Source: an uncultured Acetatifactor sp. | GTDB lineage: Bacteria > Bacillota > Clostridia > Lachnospirales > Lachnospiraceae | Direction of reading: 5' to 3' | Length of the DNA: 64,000 nucleotides | NCBI GenBank assembly: GCA_944383825.1 | Contig: CALWRA010000009.1 | Location: forward strand, 1-64,000 | Part shown: piece by piece, positions 56,092 to 64,000 of the stretch | How the letters are laid out: each line of letters begins with the position of its first letter | How positions within the stretch are numbered: position 1 is the first letter of the stretch | Position numbers and translations under genes: made by a program | Notes under the pieces: model-generated | What the model was told of the DNA's origin: nothing | The model's database searches: none | The model's input: the letters and a program-made list of their open reading frames with translations, nothing else

Positions 56092-56841
56092 TTATCGTAA
56101 CTGTGCCATCCATATCCTTGTTGTATATGGTACTTTAATATATTGCTCCCCGGTTGCTTCTATAACTTTGCGTATTTCTTCATTGATAAAATCAAATTTG
56201 TCCTTAGATTGCCTCTGAACTGTGCCATGGGATCTCCACCCCTCAATAAAATCCTCCGCCAATATTTCATGTATGACAGAGCCTTCAACATAAATCACCT
56301 CTTGAAATAAGCCACTCTCATTGATAACATCCGTTTGATCTTCACGTCTCGTTCCATAACTATAATTGGGAACTTGAGACTTTAATATATCCTCAATCTT
56401 CATCTGCAGAGGATCCCTCAAATCTCTGTGATTCCACATACAAGCAAACCAACCTTTTTCTTTCAGGATCCTTTTTGTTTCTTTTAAAGCCTCCTGACGG
56501 TTGCATACATTAAAGGATGAGCCAAACGTCACTAACTTAAATTGATTTTCTTCCATCCCTGTATGCTCTCCAACACCTTCTGCCCACTGAACATTTTTGT
56601 ATTGACTTGTTCGCTTTATTCCATTAGCTCTCATTGCGTCATTCGGCTCCACCGCCCAAATATGTAATCCATGCTGTGCCAGCTTCAAAGTTAAATGTGC
56701 CGCTCCCGCACCAACGTCACAAACCATATCTCCTTCTTTTACTCCGGCAATCTCCAGCATTTTGTCAATTGCACTCTGTGCATAGTCTGGCCTTTTCAAG
56801 TAAGCATCTGCCAATTCAGTGTAATCCCATTCCGTTTTCAT
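56092..56841 (-). CDS. SAM-dependent methyltransferase, glycan operon
   Basis: The 249-residue class I methyltransferase has motif I DMVCDVGAGAAHLTLKLAQ, WAVEPNDAMRANG and LKLVTFGSSFNVCN-like FKLVTFGSSFN. A conserved WKEK-type GWFACMWNHRDL follows. AAAGGAG lies upstream of the ATG. It occurs between the glutamine-kinase-like and the GATase-like genes, where methyl transfer to a phosphoramidate or to a sugar is plausible. The methyl acceptor is not known. Confidence 0.82.
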   Translation of the reverse strand: MKTEWDYTELADAYLKRPDYAQSAIDKMLEIAGVKEGDMVCDVGAGAAHLTLKLAQHGLHIWAVEPNDAMRANGIKRTSQYKNVQWAEGVGEHTGMEENQFKLVTFGSSFNVCNRQEALKETKRILKEKGWFACMWNHRDLRDPLQMKIEDILKSQVPNYSYGTRREDQTDVINESGLFQEVIYVEGSVIHEILAEDFIEGWRSHGTVQRQSKDKFDFINEEIRKVIEATGEQYIKVPYTTRIWMAQLR

Positions 56842-56856
56842 ATGAACTATACTCCT

Positions 56857-59184
56857 TTATCTTAATATTTTAATATTTTTTCCCTGTGCATCAATTTCGA
56901 TTAAATGCGATTTCTTGTATTCCTCAAATTGTTTTTCACCAACACCAATCGCCGCCGGTATTCCCAACTCTCCGGCTCTTATAGCCATGTGAGAATTAGC
57001 TCCTCCATATTTCGTAATAAAACCTTTGATTCCATGTGAGAAAATCCAGTCATATCCAGGATCTGCACTTGGAATTAGTAAGATCTTATCTCTAATATCC
57101 TGTACTTCTTCTGCATTTTCTAAGATACAAATATTCCCTTGCGCTTTATTCAGCGTAATATAATTGATTTCCGTGTCAGGGTAATAAAAGCTCCATACTT
57201 CCGAAGGATTTGTAACAAGAGGAGGCAGCGTAATAGCTTCTGTTACGGCAAAATTGTGTTTTCCTTTTTCAATAGAATATCTCAGCTCTGTTTCAATATC
57301 TCGCGTGGACGCATATAACCTCTGAATCGTCCGAATATCCATATAGGAGCAGTCCTCTCTGGAAAATCCGTATCTTTCACCAATTTCTCCAATTATCTGA
57401 ATTGCTTTGCTGAGATTTTTAGTAAAAATGAATTTTCCATATTCCCTGCCCTCTATAACGTTCTTGATAAACCCCATAAGCCCCAATATATCATCATTTA
57501 GGCCATTGACCTTTAAGGCATGGGTCAATTTATTCATCTGTTCCAAGGATAAACGAAAACTAGCCTCTTTTGTCGTTATTTCTTTGTCATCCCTTTTTTT
57601 CCAATCAAAATATAAATCAAATGCTTCATCATATCTTTTAGAATTAATGTCATAAGTCCCCGGCCTTAAATGACCATACTTTTTCAAAAAGCTTTGCTTT
57701 GACATATTATGATAGTCACGACTCATATTAGAGCTTACCGTGGCAACGTCATTCATAAAATTATGATAGTCTTGTTCAGACAAAATTTTTTCAGCTACCA
57801 TTGACTGCAACATCTGCACCGCTATAAAAGCAGCTCTTGCCAATCCCGCAAATGGTAATGTTCCGTAACGCTTACAGTCCTCCAAAAGCCAATATACCTT
57901 CTCTATACCCTCCCCCGGTATATTTAGTATCTCTTCGTATCGTTTCTCTAAAATTTTTATTTTGTCATAATCCTTTTTCCACAAACCTGTATTATGATTA
58001 ATGATTTCATTTGTTACATTTCTCAATGAATCTACTATTTTCTGAACTTCTTTTTTTGTAAAACCATAATTATACAACACTCGTATCCGTTTAGGTAAAT
58101 CCAAAGAATAACAAGAAAATACAATGTCAAATTCTACTTTGTCATGTTTAGATGGATCCGATTCTAACCTGTCCATATAATAATTAACCAATTTTTCGCT
58201 GATTTCTTCATCCAATTGTGCCGGAATAAAAGAATTAAAGCTGACACGAACATCAATATATGGCAGACCGCAAAAATCAACCATCAAAGGAAAACTCCGC
58301 AAATTACGGTATCCATAATTATGTCTTTGATACGCCCATACATTATCTGTTATGATATCCTCGTACAAAGACATGGCCAATGGCTTTGGTCGAATTCCTA
58401 TCATTTCCGCCGGATTCCAATCCGGCATCACCCCATACACTGTCTTTTTCCCGCACAAAAAAGGTTTGGGCGTCTGGTCCCTGCGTATCTTTTCTTCAAT
58501 TCTAATCAGTTCTTGTTTCTGCTTATCATAAGCGATGGGCTCTTGTCTTACGCAGAGCGTCCTGACCTGAAAAATATACAATTTATCTTCCCTGGTGACT
58601 GCAAATTCCACATCAAGGTTATTCTTCCCAAACAATTTTTCCAGCTCTTCCAACGCCTTGCATAAATTAACAATGACTTCCTCAGCTTCCGGTTTACTTT
58701 GTTTGAATACATATAATAATTTATTCTCTCTGCCATTGCCTTGTGTAATTGACGAAGTGGAACCTGATTCATCATAATTTATCACATAATAATTTCCCAT
58801 CGTATTGGGATCTAACGTAAAAGCAACGCCACAATACTTTACATTTTTCAGCATGGGCTGTACCAGGATTTGATTATCTATATTTGTGTCGTCAAAAGAT
58901 TCGATCACTTTCTCAACTGCTGCATTAAAGCTTTCACGTCCGTCTACATCACCAACAGATTCAAATTTTCCAGCTTTCGAAGACTCCTGCGTATCCTCAC
59001 TCAAAGCGCTGCTTCTAACGATTACTTTTGCATCTTCCCATTGCAGCCTTGTCTTTGCCCAATAATCTTCCCTTTTCTGCCGCCAATCATTCACAGAAAA
59101 AGTAATTTGCGGCAGTACTTCCGCAAATTGCATTTTTCCCTGCAATTCATATAATGTTTCTGCCTTTGTACCCAACCTAAGCAT
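56857..59184 (-). CDS. PEP-synthase-like protein, probable L-glutamine kinase (Cj1418-like)
   Basis: The 775-residue protein has an N-terminal ATP-grasp (PEP/pyruvate-binding) domain with VIVRSSALSEDTQESSKAG (around 54-72). A long unique middle follows. The C-terminal swivelling His domain contains YGGANSHMAIRAGELGIPAA, with catalytic His near 732. The PEP-binding TIM barrel of true PEP synthase is absent. In C. jejuni Cj1418 is an L-glutamine kinase: it phosphorylates the amide nitrogen of glutamine with ATP, giving AMP and phosphate. Domain order, length and the neighbouring genes fit. Rifampin phosphotransferase is a related alternative, but lacks such neighbours. GAGG lies before the ATG. 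Confidence 0.82.
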   Translation of the reverse strand: MLRLGTKAETLYELQGKMQFAEVLPQITFSVNDWRQKREDYWAKTRLQWEDAKVIVRSSALSEDTQESSKAGKFESVGDVDGRESFNAAVEKVIESFDDTNIDNQILVQPMLKNVKYCGVAFTLDPNTMGNYYVINYDESGSTSSITQGNGRENKLLYVFKQSKPEAEEVIVNLCKALEELEKLFGKNNLDVEFAVTREDKLYIFQVRTLCVRQEPIAYDKQKQELIRIEEKIRRDQTPKPFLCGKKTVYGVMPDWNPAEMIGIRPKPLAMSLYEDIITDNVWAYQRHNYGYRNLRSFPLMVDFCGLPYIDVRVSFNSFIPAQLDEEISEKLVNYYMDRLESDPSKHDKVEFDIVFSCYSLDLPKRIRVLYNYGFTKKEVQKIVDSLRNVTNEIINHNTGLWKKDYDKIKILEKRYEEILNIPGEGIEKVYWLLEDCKRYGTLPFAGLARAAFIAVQMLQSMVAEKILSEQDYHNFMNDVATVSSNMSRDYHNMSKQSFLKKYGHLRPGTYDINSKRYDEAFDLYFDWKKRDDKEITTKEASFRLSLEQMNKLTHALKVNGLNDDILGLMGFIKNVIEGREYGKFIFTKNLSKAIQIIGEIGERYGFSREDCSYMDIRTIQRLYASTRDIETELRYSIEKGKHNFAVTEAITLPPLVTNPSEVWSFYYPDTEINYITLNKAQGNICILENAEEVQDIRDKILLIPSADPGYDWIFSHGIKGFITKYGGANSHMAIRAGELGIPAAIGVGEKQFEEYKKSHLIEIDAQGKNIKILR

Positions 59185-59203
59185 TTATTTTCCTCACACT
59201 GTA

Positions 59204-60850
59204 CTAGTATTCTTCTTTTTCCACAGGTCTAATATAATCGTAATACTCTGTGTCTAACTGATACCCATCCATATATTGTTCAAAAATATTTTTTATAAAA
59301 GAATTCACATCGTAAATTTCATCTTCATTTCCCTTTTCTAAAATGACATTCTCCACAATATCAGCCAATTTAAAACCTTCCTTTAGCATATGCGTTCTCT
59401 CTTCTTTGGAAAACTCAGAAAATGCCGGGACTGATGTATCATATTGATATGCTCTCTTAAATTTACCAAAAATCATATTCAGTCTGGTTTGATCCCATAA
59501 TGTCATCACTTCCGAAAAGTCGGTCAGCTTTACAGTGGATGTATCATTTCCAGTAATATATTTTACACCCGTAGGCGTATTGGCTGGAAAATAAATAACA
59601 AAGCCGTTTACCGTTGTATCCAGCATTTGATTTTCAAATGGAATATCCAGCCATATGCACAGACTTTGCAAAGTTGCTTTTGTATGATATTTCAAATCCT
59701 CAAATTTAATTGCACGTACATTCTTATACCCTGTTTGTCTTTCCAGCATGATCCCCAATTCGCTTTTTATGATAGCGGAAAACAAAGGCCTTCTGACCGC
59801 AACATTATTTTTTTCTTTAATTACAAATCTGCGAATCCATGAATAGCAATGCTGCACCGGCTCTCTTATGATAATCAAGTTCTCAATTCTGCTGAATTCC
59901 TCCGGATAAAGATTATGATACATTGAGCTAACCTCGAAATTAGGCAGGTGCATATGATAAAACATCCAATAATCTATATCCTTCTCTTTTCTTCTGCCCA
60001 AGCAGTTATTATAGGCTGCAAAATAAATTTTCAGCATATGGCCATAGGATTTTAATCTCACACATCCTCCAAACTGTTTGCGCAGCTCAATCACAAATTC
60101 ACGTGGATCAATTAATATGTCATGAATAAATTCCCCCTGCTCGTCTACGCAAAAATTCTGAAATCTATGCTGTCCTACACATCCAATTCCTTCATATTGA
60201 GAATGAAAATATCCTAACATCTGTGCCAGCATCTCAATTATGAGTTCTTTGCCCTTTAAATATTTTAGTCTTTTTACATATACTCTTTCCAATGATTCTA
60301 TATATGGCAGAAACAGCATATGTGAATGCCCATCCAACAGCTGTTCCAAATAATAGCTTCCAGAATTAGACATATTATTAAACAAAATGATTCGCTTTAG
60401 TTCTTCTGCAATAAACATATCCTCCGGAATAAATGTACTCTCTATCTCCTGACTAACAACCTCTAAGCCTGTATCCAACAGAAACACATAAAACGGCAAA
60501 TGCATTTCACTATTTGCCGAATAGACGCCTTTTTCCTGTAAGCGTCCTATCATACAGGCTCTTGTTCTACGATTCCATTCACCTGCAGAGGGGGTTTCAT
60601 CAATGCATACTACAAAAACAGCTTTTTCATATTTATCAGCAGCCTCATCTAAGGAATAAACAGGTATTCCACAATGAGAAGCACCCTTTTTTTCTGCATC
60701 ATCGTCACAAAAACACAAGGGGGTTACATGAAAGAGCTCAAAAAGATCATATGCAATTTTTCCCCAATACCCTGCCCCATACAAAACAAGGCCATATTCT
60801 CTGGCTTGCTCTACAATATATAACAGACTTCTATGCCACTCAGCACCCAT
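59204..60850 (-). CDS. Sulfotransferase-like protein with Rossmann-like N-terminus
   Basis: The 548-residue protein has two parts. Residues 20-80 contain LVLYGAGYWGKIAYDLF, a nucleotide-binding-like unit. Residues from about 154 onwards resemble PAPS-dependent sulfotransferases: IILFNNMSNSGSYYLEQLLD (5'-phosphate loop pattern), ENLIIIREPVQHCYSW for 3'-phosphate, and AIKFEDLKYH. The donor made by the neighbouring pathway would be a 3'-phospho-CDP-phosphoramidate, which is PAPS-like in shape. This protein is therefore a candidate phosphoramidate transferase, although glycan sulfation is an alternative. It lies three bases after the radical SAM gene. Confidence 0.65.
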   Translation of the reverse strand: MGAEWHRSLLYIVEQAREYGLVLYGAGYWGKIAYDLFELFHVTPLCFCDDDAEKKGASHCGIPVYSLDEAADKYEKAVFVVCIDETPSAGEWNRRTRACMIGRLQEKGVYSANSEMHLPFYVFLLDTGLEVVSQEIESTFIPEDMFIAEELKRIILFNNMSNSGSYYLEQLLDGHSHMLFLPYIESLERVYVKRLKYLKGKELIIEMLAQMLGYFHSQYEGIGCVGQHRFQNFCVDEQGEFIHDILIDPREFVIELRKQFGGCVRLKSYGHMLKIYFAAYNNCLGRRKEKDIDYWMFYHMHLPNFEVSSMYHNLYPEEFSRIENLIIIREPVQHCYSWIRRFVIKEKNNVAVRRPLFSAIIKSELGIMLERQTGYKNVRAIKFEDLKYHTKATLQSLCIWLDIPFENQMLDTTVNGFVIYFPANTPTGVKYITGNDTSTVKLTDFSEVMTLWDQTRLNMIFGKFKRAYQYDTSVPAFSEFSKEERTHMLKEGFKLADIVENVILEKGNEDEIYDVNSFIKNIFEQYMDGYQLDTEYYDYIRPVEKEEY

Positions 60851-60853
60851 AGC

Positions 60854-61867
60854 TTAATCTTCCAATCGTTTCAATATTTGCTCTGCATATTGATCTATAT
60901 CATCAATTGAATTTGCGGAAAGGCTTTCACATTTCCGGCAGAGCTTTATGCTGTCCTTCTTCATTCTTAAATGTGTGCACTGAAACTCCCGAAGCCTCCG
61001 CCCATTCCACACATCAGCAATACTATCCGTTTTTAAATCTCCCAAAATATATTCGCATTTCCAGTCTGCACAGCACAAATGTGCAATACCCCTGTCGTTA
61101 ATTACCATCGTGGTGAAAAGGAAAGGACACACTTGCTTAGGCTTTAATTCCTGTCCATAAGTTCCCATATTTGTATAAGCAATTTTTTCTTCCACATTTG
61201 TATCCTGCCATAATGTAGAAGATATGGTTTCCACAAATATTTCATCACAAACCTTATCAAATAACTGATAAAACTCATTTTTTTCTGCTTCTGAATATCC
61301 AATATCGCTATATTTCAAAAATATTTGACACTCCCCCCTGTTCACAAAAAAATACTCGATTTCTTTGTAAAAATCAAAAAAATTAATAGAATATTGGCAA
61401 ACATTCTCATATTGCTTTTCGTTTATTCCATTTATTGATATATTTAATATATCTAAGCCGGCGTCAATCAACCCCTGACTCAAATCATGTGTTAAAAGCG
61501 TTCCATTCGTAGTTATTTCAATACACTCAGCCACATTTGCTTCCCTAGCATATCGCACCATCTCACACACGTGAGGATTTAATAACGGTTCTCCAACTTT
61601 AAACAAACGAAGCTTTTTGACCTTCTTTCCCGCCCAGTGTCTTTTCATGTCATCTATAATATGTACAAATAATTCGTATGACATGTACCCAAAAGATACT
61701 CCTGCACGTTTAATAGCCTCCAAATCAGAATGAAAGCAAAAATTGCATTTTAAATTACATGCGCTGCAAATATCAATCTGTATAGAAAAAGGAACTTCCA
61801 ACGGTATAACATCTTCCAAATTGGTTCTCTTTCTGGAATAAATTTTGCCCTGCCTAATTGCCGCCAT
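60854..61867 (-). CDS. Radical SAM protein with SPASM-like C-terminus
   Basis: The 337-residue protein has the radical SAM cluster motif CNLKCNFC, a GEPLLNP segment and ISINGINEKQYENV. The C-terminal part has KPKQVCPFLFTTMV, CCADWKC and LCRKCESLS, matching a SPASM-like auxiliary iron-sulfur site. It precedes the sulfotransferase-like gene in the glycan operon. AAGGAG precedes the ATG. SPASM proteins modify peptides or small substrates by radical chemistry; a sugar dehydrogenase or epimerase role is possible here. The substrate is unknown. Confidence 0.82.
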   Translation of the reverse strand: MAAIRQGKIYSRKRTNLEDVIPLEVPFSIQIDICSACNLKCNFCFHSDLEAIKRAGVSFGYMSYELFVHIIDDMKRHWAGKKVKKLRLFKVGEPLLNPHVCEMVRYAREANVAECIEITTNGTLLTHDLSQGLIDAGLDILNISINGINEKQYENVCQYSINFFDFYKEIEYFFVNRGECQIFLKYSDIGYSEAEKNEFYQLFDKVCDEIFVETISSTLWQDTNVEEKIAYTNMGTYGQELKPKQVCPFLFTTMVINDRGIAHLCCADWKCEYILGDLKTDSIADVWNGRRLREFQCTHLRMKKDSIKLCRKCESLSANSIDDIDQYAEQILKRLED

Positions 61868-61878
61868 GTGCTTTCTCC

Positions 61879-62859
61879 TTATATATTATAAATATCCGCC
61901 TTGTAATGATTCATATTTTGTCTTAACCACTCAATCGTCTCTTCAATACCCTGTTCAAAAGAAAACTTTGGTTCCCAGTTTGTAAGCCTCTTTATCTTTT
62001 CATTGGAACCAAGCAGACGGTTTACCTCACTCTTTTCAGGACGGATCCGCTGTTCATCACATATTATTTTTGCATCAGGGTTAATTTGCCTGATAATTTC
62101 TTTCGCTAAATCTCCAATAGAAATCTCCTGCTGTGTGGCAATATTAATTTCTTCGCCTACCGTCTTATCTGACTCTGCGATGGCAATAAAGCCTGCTGCC
62201 GTATCCTTCACATAATTAAAATCTCTTGTGGGCGTCAGTGAGCCAAGCTTTATCTCCTCCTTTCCCGAAAGCAATTGCGTAATGATTGTGGGTATAACTG
62301 CTCTTGCTGATTGACGCGGTCCATATGTGTTAAAAGGACGTACAATCGATACCGGAAGTTGAAAGCTCCTGTAAAAACTTTCTGCCAAACGGTCTGCTCC
62401 TATTTTCGTTGCAGAGTAAGGGGACTGCCCCTGGAACGGATGGTTCTCATCAATAGGCACATACCTGGCAGTTCCATATACTTCCGAGGTAGAGGTGATC
62501 AAAATCCGCTCCGAGTTAAGATCCCTTGCGGCCTGCAATACATTTAATGTACCTTTTATGTTGGTATCCACATACGAATCCGGCGAATGATAGCTGAAGG
62601 GAATCGCAATCAGAGCGGCCAGATGGAATACCATATCCACTCCCTTCATTGCTTCCCTGACTCCATTCGGATCACGAATGTCTCCGCTGAATATTTCAGC
62701 CTGCCTTAGCTTTTCCTTAGGCAACATATCCAGCCAGCCCCAGGTATTAAAAGAATTGTAGTAGGTAAAGGCTTTTACATCATATCCTTTTTCCAACAAA
62801 GCTTCTGTCAGATGGCTGCCGATAAATCCATCTGCTCCTGTAACTAAAACCTTTTTCAT
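61879..62859 (-). CDS. legB: NAD-dependent 4,6-dehydratase, LegB-like
   Basis: A 326-residue SDR enzyme with the NAD motif VTGADGFIGSHL, AALIAIPFSYHSPDSYVDTN, TSTSEVYG and catalytic SPYSATK. It fits NAD-dependent 4,6-dehydratases called LegB, which act on a nucleotide-linked GlcNAc in legionaminic acid (sialic-acid-like) synthesis. The NeuC/LegG-like gene upstream supports this reading. Other sugar 4,6-dehydratases cannot be ruled out. GGAGAA precedes the ATG. Confidence 0.85.
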   Translation of the reverse strand: MKKVLVTGADGFIGSHLTEALLEKGYDVKAFTYYNSFNTWGWLDMLPKEKLRQAEIFSGDIRDPNGVREAMKGVDMVFHLAALIAIPFSYHSPDSYVDTNIKGTLNVLQAARDLNSERILITSTSEVYGTARYVPIDENHPFQGQSPYSATKIGADRLAESFYRSFQLPVSIVRPFNTYGPRQSARAVIPTIITQLLSGKEEIKLGSLTPTRDFNYVKDTAAGFIAIAESDKTVGEEINIATQQEISIGDLAKEIIRQINPDAKIICDEQRIRPEKSEVNRLLGSNEKIKRLTNWEPKFSFEQGIEETIEWLRQNMNHYKADIYNI

Positions 62860-62896
62860 ACATTCTCCAGTCTTCTGTCAAATCAAAATTTTCAAT

Positions 62897-63336
62897 TTAC
62901 GATATAATCTTGACTACACGAAAAGCTTCCGCATACATTACTCCCGCACTCGCTCCGTGCATTATTCCATGTGCTTCAATATTTTTCAAACTTCTCGGAA
63001 AAGGATGCTCTCCCATCTCCGTCCTGTATATCTTCATTGCCTCGATTTTCTTATCTAAATAATTCGTTATATCAATATACATATTTGGCGTAAATGGATG
63101 CATGGGTTTGCCAAAATCTGTTTCAGAAGGAATCTCCATTGTCACTATACATTTGACATATGGATGCCTAAAAATCTTTGTTGCTGCATATACAGGATCA
63201 TTTATATTTTTCGCATACAGGAAATCAATGTTATTCTCTATGCAGACTTTACCTAAATCCACAAAATCTGCATTAAAACTTGATGTCTGCCCGGTAATCA
63301 CTCCAACCGCATTCAATTCTGAAAAATATTCGCATT
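62897..63336 (-). pseudogene. Chimeric remnant: formyltransferase-like start fused to PIG-L deacetylase end
   Basis: The readable frame is 139 codons. Its start (VGVITGQTSSFNADFVDLG) resembles the N-terminal region of sugar formyltransferases, but the true beginning is lost. An out-of-frame ATGCGAATATTTTTC remains just upstream. From about residue 41 it continues as the C-terminus of a PIG-L (LmbE) deacetylase: METEIPSETDFG-like MEIPSETDFG, MYIDITNYLDKKIEAMK, FPRSLKNIE. So two adjacent genes appear joined by deletion. It lies between the NeuC-like and legB genes in the operon. Confidence 0.55.
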
Positions 63337-64000
63337 TTAGTTCTCAATATCAAAAAATATTTTTTTTAAGCAAATTCCCTGCTTAGCAAACTTCCTGACT
63401 GTTTCAACAATTTGTTTAGATGTTTCAACGCCTTCATATGGATTTTTGACATTTTCAATTTTTTTTCTAAAATCTTTGCTCAATCCCAACCTTATCGCTT
63501 CTTCAATTTTATCTTCTATTGGTTCACAATGTATCACACTTTCTGCGCATACTCTTCCCTTTTGTCTGTCACCTATATTGATTGTAGCAATTCTAAAAGA
63601 TGGCACTTCTATAATGCCGCTGGAAGAATTCCCAATAACAGCACTGCAAAATTGCAACGCGCTCAAATACCGCAATTGTCCCATGGAAGCAAATGCAATG
63701 CTCCTATGCTTATTCTTTTGAACAAATTCATCAATCATTTGGTTAATAATTCTCCCATCTGTATCAGCATTTGCCTTGGTAAATATAATTTTCAACTCCT
63801 TGCATCTGTCCAAAACATTTATTAAAGCATTGAATTGACTACTGGCCGTACAGCTCTCCAAAGTAACCGGATGAAATGTGACCATGACTGTCTCAGCATC
63901 AAAATCAAAATTTATATTATTCTCCAGCTCCTTTTTTGACAGTAACTTCCTGGATTTAATGCCTTCAACCCCTAATGCGCCGACACAAAATACTCTTTCC
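63337..64000 (-). CDS. Hydrolysing UDP-N-acetyl-sugar 2-epimerase, NeuC/LegG-like (partial)
   Basis: The gene runs off the right edge; about 220 C-terminal residues are visible. It has VTFHPVTLE, NADTDGRIINQMIDE and VIGNSSSGIIEVPSF, then INIGDRQKGR, as in NeuC and the LegG hydrolysing epimerases that release ManNAc-type sugars from the nucleotide. An upstream GALGVEGIKSRKLLSKKEL segment precedes it. With LegB it points to a nonulosonic acid (legionaminic-acid-like) pathway whose other genes would lie beyond the window. Confidence 0.85.
   Translation of the reverse strand, partial: ERVFCVGALGVEGIKSRKLLSKKELENNINFDFDAETVMVTFHPVTLESCTASSQFNALINVLDRCKELKIIFTKANADTDGRIINQMIDEFVQKNKHRSIAFASMGQLRYLSALQFCSAVIGNSSSGIIEVPSFRIATINIGDRQKGRVCAESVIHCEPIEDKIEEAIRLGLSKDFRKKIENVKNPYEGVETSKQIVETVRKFAKQGICLKKIFFDIEN

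Noticed and set aside
56857..59184. PEP-synthase-like protein read as PEP synthase or rifampin phosphotransferase
   Set aside because: The PEP-binding barrel of PEP synthase is missing, and the neighbouring hydrolase, nucleotidyltransferase and kinase fit glutamine kinase better. Rifampin phosphotransferase is not fully excluded.

Overview
The window looks like the chromosome of a gut Firmicute of the Lachnospiraceae type. The reasons are the ribosomal/RNA polymerase gene order, the Gram-positive lipoproteins and YesMN-type regulators, the many sugar-transport operons, and Firmicute-style ICE genes at the left edge. Most genes lie on the minus strand. No rRNA, tRNA or CRISPR array was recognised.

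Layout. (1) 1-1,490: the end of a degraded integrated element (truncated ParA, DUF3970-like and DUF6075-like genes) abutting the 3' end of tuf. (2) 1,493-6,253: the str operon rpsL-rpsG-fusA-tuf with a clear promoter. (3) 6,271-15,989: a carbohydrate locus with an LplB/LplC-type ABC transporter, a binding lipoprotein and a sulfatase, divergent from a YesN/YesM two-component system and a GH29 alpha-L-fucosidase. (4) 16,169-33,342: a large LacI-controlled block with a frameshifted sulfatase, a SIS isomerase, a class II aldolase, a second ABC transporter, a fucose/arabinose isomerase family protein, a fused mannose-family PTS IIC-IID, NagA, a LarA-like protein, a phosphofructokinase, a second LacI regulator and an aldose epimerase. 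Three near-identical operators tie part of the block together. The enzymes fit a GalNAc (tagatose-phosphate) route plus fucose and sulfate removal, as expected for use of mucin-like host glycans. (5) 33,337-34,200: an isolated rfbD-like gene. (6) 34,507-46,211: rpmG-secE-nusG-rplKA-rplJL-rpoBC with L1-type and L10-type leaders, an attenuator, internal promoters and terminators. (7) 46,361-51,888: an orphan FliD-like protein, a lone carboxyltransferase, UDP-galactopyranose mutase co-translated with a small HTH protein, and a YiiX-like cysteine hydrolase. (8) 52,025-64,000: a surface-glycan operon running off the right edge.

The most interesting part is region 8. In transcription order it holds a NeuC/LegG-like 2-epimerase, a chimeric PIG-L/formyltransferase remnant, a LegB-like dehydratase, a radical SAM/SPASM protein, a sulfotransferase-like protein, a PEP-synthase-like protein, a methyltransferase, a class I glutamine amidotransferase-like protein, a cytidylyltransferase-like protein, an APS-kinase-like protein, a second methyltransferase and an unknown. 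The five-gene set (PEP-synthase-like, amidotransferase-like, nucleotidyltransferase, CysC-like, methyltransferases) and its order match the Campylobacter jejuni Cj1418-Cj1415 genes that make the O-methyl phosphoramidate capsule modification. I infer that this Firmicute makes a phosphoramidate-decorated, possibly legionaminic-acid-type, surface glycan. Assignments rest on reading motifs and gene order by eye; no database search was run.
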